Shown here one piece after another: positions 7,155 to 9,949 of a DNA stretch of 9,949 nt. Every line of letters begins with the position of its first letter. The first letter of the stretch is position 1. The stretch covers positions 1 to 9,949 of the forward strand of contig URFI01000072.1 of the NCBI GenBank assembly GCA_900547085.1, written 5' to 3'. Made by a program: the position numbers and the translations under genes. The stretch is from an uncultured Prevotella sp. (GTDB taxonomy: Bacteria; Bacteroidota; Bacteroidia; Bacteroidales; Bacteroidaceae). The notes beneath the pieces are model-generated. The model made no database searches. It was not told the DNA's origin and worked only from the letters and a program-made list of their open reading frames with translations.

Positions 7155-8825
7155 TTATTCTTGTTTAATTTCATAGATTCGTCCACCATAACCCGGTATT
7201 TGTGCAACAAACGGCACCGAAGTCGACCACTCTGCACGCTGTTCTTGGTGTGTCAACAGGTCGGCCGCTCTGCATGTACCCTGCCGCATGTGCAGGAAGT
7301 CGAAAGCATGTTGTGGTATGTTGACATGCACCCTCTGCTGGTTGGGCGAGAAATTCACGACAATCAACAAGATTTGCTCTGCCGATCTACGCAAGAAGAC
7401 ATACTGCTCATCGGGGTTGAACAATGCCGAATGCTGACTGTTGGCATACATCAAGTCGAAGAACTGCCCCTGCGCAATGGCTGGCTGATGACACAATTGC
7501 AGTATTTTCTGATACATTTCGGAAAGTCGTTGGCTGCGCTTGTCCATTTTTTCTCTTTGATAATATCCTTCGACGACGGACTTCACCGCCCAGTAGTCGA
7601 ATATGGTTGTTCTGCCGTCAAGTCCACTGAATCCCTCCGCATCCATGCCTCGCTCGCCAAACTCCTGTCCGGCATACACCATGACAGGATTGGTATGAAG
7701 CCATGCGCATACCATGAAAGCCGGCAAGGCACGATCGGCACTGCCACAAAAAAAGTCGCTGGCAATGCGTTGCTCGTCGTGGTTTTCCAAGAAATAGAGC
7801 ATCTTTGGCAAGATATCATCCACGGATTGCCATTGGCGCGTAATGTGATGGGCTGGACGCTTGCCACACACGATGTCGCGCAAACAGTCGTACATGCCCA
7901 CCTTATCGTACAGATAGTCAAATCCCGAAGTGATATACGCCCGATAAAGCGAAGGATTGTACACCTCGCCAATGATGATGACGTGAGGATAGGTTGCCTT
8001 GAGCTTATCAATAGCGTAATGCCAAAATGCCGTTGGCACCATCTCTGCCATGTCACAACGGAAGCCGTCCACTCCCTTGGAAGCCCAAAACAGCAGAACG
8101 TCCGTCATCTGTCGCCACGTGTCGGGCATGGGGTCGAAATGATCGCTGCGTCCACCAGCATCGGTGTAATCAATGCCATAGTTCAGTTTGACGGTCTCGT
8201 ACCAATCATTAGCTGAGGGCGAAGCATTAAAACAATCGTTACCCGTGCATTTGGCAGGATATTCATGATAAGGTTCGCTGGCATCCTTGCACAAATCAAT
8301 GGCAGGTTCAAAGGGATAGTCTGGGCAATAATAAAAATTGTTGTGAATGTCAAAGTGTCTGTTTACATCATCGTCCTCCCCCAAGTCTCTCACACCCTGA
8401 GGTTTACAAATGGAGTGGTATTGCCGTGCCACATGATTGGGGACGAAATCGATAATCACTTTCATGCCAGCCTTGTGCGTACGCTTCACCAAAGCCTCGA
8501 ACTCATCCATGCGCTTCGGCACCTGCACGGCAAGGTCGGGGTCGACATCATAATAATCGGTAATAGCGTATGGCGACCCAGCCTTTCCCTTCACAATGGC
8601 TGGATGTTGGCGAGGGATGCCGTAGGTAGAATAATCGGTTGTCGTTGCATGACGAACAATGCCCGTGAACCACACATGCGTGAACCCCATGCCGTGAATA
8701 CGATTGAGCACGGTCGTGGTGATGTCGTTCATCTTCCCCACTCCATTCTCTTCCATCGTTCCATGGGGCGTGCGAGTCATGTTTTGATTGCCAAAAAGGC
8801 GAGTAAAGATTTGATAGATGGTCAT
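7155..8825 (-). CDS. Cytoplasmic alpha-amylase-family (GH13) glycoside hydrolase
   Basis: The 556-aa enzyme shows the four conserved GH13 regions in order: DFVPNH (126-131), GFRCDMAE with nucleophile Asp258 (254-261), GEVY with acid/base Glu287 (286-289), and FLENHD with the transition-state Asp350 (345-350). It would hydrolyse or rearrange alpha-glucosidic bonds in maltodextrin-like or glycogen-derived substrates. There is no signal peptide; the protein opens directly into the barrel (MTIYQIFTRLFGN), so it should act in the cytoplasm, unlike surface SusG-type amylases. Residues 132-235 form an enlarged domain-B-like insertion with several Cys (140, 167, 179, 193, 198). The C-terminal 90 residues look like the usual beta-sandwich. 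The ATG at 8825 is preceded by A/T-rich DNA and, just beyond that, a striking array of repeated TAACTCC units. Confidence 0.92.
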   Translation of the reverse strand: MTIYQIFTRLFGNQNMTRTPHGTMEENGVGKMNDITTTVLNRIHGMGFTHVWFTGIVRHATTTDYSTYGIPRQHPAIVKGKAGSPYAITDYYDVDPDLAVQVPKRMDEFEALVKRTHKAGMKVIIDFVPNHVARQYHSICKPQGVRDLGEDDDVNRHFDIHNNFYYCPDYPFEPAIDLCKDASEPYHEYPAKCTGNDCFNASPSANDWYETVKLNYGIDYTDAGGRSDHFDPMPDTWRQMTDVLLFWASKGVDGFRCDMAEMVPTAFWHYAIDKLKATYPHVIIIGEVYNPSLYRAYITSGFDYLYDKVGMYDCLRDIVCGKRPAHHITRQWQSVDDILPKMLYFLENHDEQRIASDFFCGSADRALPAFMVCAWLHTNPVMVYAGQEFGERGMDAEGFSGLDGRTTIFDYWAVKSVVEGYYQREKMDKRSQRLSEMYQKILQLCHQPAIAQGQFFDLMYANSQHSALFNPDEQYVFLRRSAEQILLIVVNFSPNQQRVHVNIPQHAFDFLHMRQGTCRAADLLTHQEQRAEWSTSVPFVAQIPGYGGRIYEIKQE

Positions 8826-8830
8826 TTTAT

Positions 8831-8880
8831 AAGGAGTTAATAGGGAGTTAGATAGGAGTTAATAGGGAGTTAACGGACAA
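8831..8880. repeat. Phased tandem GGAGTTA array next to the GH13 start codon
   Basis: The heptamer GGAGTTA begins at 8833, 8844, 8855 and 8866, an exact 11-bp period; the connecting bases are mostly A/T with an extra G. The last unit runs into CGGACAA, completing the 16-bp word GGGAGTTAACGGACAA at 8865-8880. On the GH13 transcript these read as TAACTCC repeats ending six bases or so before the ATG. The array faces an inverted counterpart at 8979-9025. Confidence 0.9.
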
Positions 8881-8994
8881 TAGCAGTTCTTTTTATGGAA
8901 GTTAAAATGTAAATCATGCGAAATAAAAATAGGAGTTAACAGACAACACCTAATTTAATACTTGCGATTAAATGGCATTTGTCCGTTAACTCCC
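8865..8994. repeat. Three copies of a 16-bp word, one inverted
   Basis: GGGAGTTAACGGACAA lies at 8865-8880; a copy with two A-for-G changes lies at 8931-8946, and a perfect reverse complement lies at 8979-8994. The direct copies are 66 bp apart, six times the 11-bp period of the neighbouring array. The inverted copy can therefore pair with either direct copy, over a gap of 98 or 32 nt. The word contains GTTAAC, a small palindrome. Confidence 0.9.
8922..8993 (-). terminator. Probable fabD terminator, or one state of an RNA switch
   Basis: On the minus strand GGAGTTAACGGACAA (8993-8979) pairs with TTGTCTGTTAACTCC (8946-8932): 15 pairs with one G-U wobble. The 32-nt loop itself holds a perfect 7-bp stem, ATTTAAT (8973-8967) and ATTAAAT (8959-8953). 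The outer stem is followed directly by TATTTTTATTT, a U-rich tail. This fits a terminator about 40 bp past the fabD stop. The long loop and the existence of a competing partner at 8865-8880 leave room for a regulatory role. Confidence 0.55.
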
Positions 8995-9025
8995 ACATCA
9001 CTCCTATTTACTCCTATTTACTCCC
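8979..9025. repeat. Inverted counterpart array of ACTCC units downstream of fabD
   Basis: On the plus strand ACTCC occurs at 8989, 9000, 9010 and 9020, spaced 11, 10 and 10 bp; CTCCTATTTA is a perfect tandem pair at 9001-9020. Read on the minus strand this gives GGAGTAAATA-type units leading into GGGAGTTAACGGACAA, mirroring the array at 8831-8880. The unit sequence differs slightly (GTAAATA instead of GTTAATA), so the two arms pair imperfectly outside the inner 16 bp. Confidence 0.85.
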
Positions 9026-9034
9026 AATAGGAAT

Positions 9035-9919
9035 TTAGATGCCGTGGACTGTCACTTCCTTGCTGATGCGTCCAATCATGCCCTGCAAAGCCTTGCCAGG
9101 TCCACACTCGGTAAAGTCGGTGGCACCATCGGCAATCATGTTCTGCACCGTTGTTGTCCAACGAACGCTACTGGTCAATTGGGCGATGAGGTTTGCCTTA
9201 ATCTTGGCTGCATCGGTATAAGGTTTCCCATCTACATTCTGGTACACAGGACATTGAGGCGTATTTACAGTGGTAGCCTCTATCGCCTTTTGCAACTCGT
9301 CCTTGGCAGGCTGCATCAATGGCGAGTGGAATGCACCTCCCACCTTCAAAGGCAACGCACGCTTGGCTCCCGCAGCCTTTAGTTTTTCGCAAGCCTCCTC
9401 AATGCCTTCCTTATCTCCAGAGATAACCAATTGTCCAGGACAGTTATAATTAGCTGGAATGACAACTTTGCCTTCTTTGCTCACCTCTTGACATATCTCT
9501 TCTACTTTTTCATCTGGCAAACCAATGATTGCTGCCATGGTACCCGGTGCCACCTCACAAGCCTTCTGCATCGCCATGGCACGAGCATAAACTAATTTGA
9601 GACCGTCTTCAAAACTCAACGCACCAGCTGCCACCAATGCAGAAAACTCGCCCAAAGAGTGTCCTGCCACCATATCGGGCTTGAACGCATTACCCATACA
9701 GAGTGCTGATATGACACTGTGCAAGAATACAGCAGGTTGTGTCACCTTGGTTTCCTTGAGTTGTTCATCGGTACCATCGAACATGATGTCGGTAATGCGA
9801 TAACCCAACACCTCATTGGCTTTATCGAACAACTCCTTTGCTGTTTGATTATTATCATAAAGTTCTTTTCCCATTCCTACAAACTGGGATCCCTGACCGG
9901 GAAATACAAATGCTTTCAT
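9035..9919 (-). CDS. fabD: FabD, malonyl-CoA:acyl-carrier-protein transacylase
   Basis: Transfers malonyl from CoA to acyl-carrier protein, supplying the extender unit for fatty-acid synthesis in the cytoplasm. The 294-aa protein has the full-length family layout: the oxyanion-hole GQGSQ (8-12), the nucleophile elbow GHSLGE with Ser88 (86-91), Arg113 in YARAMAMQ which binds the malonyl carboxylate, and the catalytic His198 in GGAFHSPLM. The small ferredoxin-like subdomain falls at about 125-195. The ATG at 9919 gives the normal MKAFVFPGQGSQ start. No other fab genes are within the window, and the 30 bp upstream to the window edge are A/T-rich with no complete promoter visible. The gene ends about 40 bp before a terminator-like hairpin built from a repeated sequence. 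Confidence 0.97.
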   Translation of the reverse strand: MKAFVFPGQGSQFVGMGKELYDNNQTAKELFDKANEVLGYRITDIMFDGTDEQLKETKVTQPAVFLHSVISALCMGNAFKPDMVAGHSLGEFSALVAAGALSFEDGLKLVYARAMAMQKACEVAPGTMAAIIGLPDEKVEEICQEVSKEGKVVIPANYNCPGQLVISGDKEGIEEACEKLKAAGAKRALPLKVGGAFHSPLMQPAKDELQKAIEATTVNTPQCPVYQNVDGKPYTDAAKIKANLIAQLTSSVRWTTTVQNMIADGATDFTECGPGKALQGMIGRISKEVTVHGI

Positions 9920-9949
9920 AAATTTTCTGTTATATTTTATATAAATACA

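Noticed and set aside
7161..8216. A 351-codon open frame on the plus strand antisense to the GH13 gene
   Set aside because: It lies wholly opposite a gene with all four GH13 motifs, and its translation is Cys/His/Arg-rich with no recognisable domain; it is a shadow frame.
8265..8840. A 191-codon plus-strand open frame
   Set aside because: It is antisense to the N-terminal half of the GH13 gene, and its product shows no family motif.
8831..9025. A CRISPR array
   Set aside because: The units are about 7 bp with 3-4 bp linkers and include an inverted half; there are no 20-50 bp repeats with unique spacers and no cas genes.

Overview
The window looks like chromosomal DNA from a Bacteroidota of the Prevotella/Segatella type. 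Two things point there. The promoters that can be read match the Bacteroidota form (TTTG at about -33, TAnnTTTG at about -7), and starts lack clear Shine-Dalgarno sequences. The gene set also fits: MenA, a two-module GDSL/sialate O-acetylesterase, a cytoplasmic GH13 enzyme and FabD. This is inference from sequence character and remembered families; no database was consulted. I see no tRNA, rRNA, transposase, phage gene or CRISPR array.

Layout, left to right. Positions 1-27 may hold the last codons of a plus-strand gene, and 90-129 holds a probable menA terminator. menA (125-1027, minus) and an HD-domain phosphohydrolase gene (1113-1763, plus) diverge from an 85-bp gap in which two oppositely directed Bacteroidota promoters overlap. 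Next come two minus-strand genes for exported proteins, likely one transcript read from a promoter at 3173-3202: a small beta-barrel-like protein (2570-3148), then a protein of unknown function (1799-2506). Then follow, all on the minus strand, an EamA/DMT transporter (3285-4271), an AlaX-like tRNA-editing domain protein with a GTG start (4322-4780), a large exported two-module esterase (4833-7034), a cytoplasmic alpha-amylase-family enzyme (7155-8825) and fabD (9035-9919).

Functionally this is a patchwork: menaquinone synthesis (MenA), fatty-acid initiation (FabD), tRNA quality control, metabolite transport, and two carbohydrate-active genes (the esterase acting outside the cytoplasm, the GH13 enzyme inside it). 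The minus-strand genes from 9919 down to 3285 run head to tail with gaps of 50-210 bp and may be partly co-transcribed.

The most unusual DNA is non-coding. Between fabD and the GH13 gene (8826-9034) lies a dense repeat structure. It has GGAGTTA-type units phased every 10-11 bp, facing inverted units on the other side, and three copies of a 16-bp word of which the right copy can pair with either of the other two. One pairing gives a terminator-like hairpin with an AT-rich nested stem and a U-rich tail. The other gives a long-range stem ending near the GH13 start codon. A second long inverted repeat (7078-7123) sits between the GH13 gene and the esterase gene.
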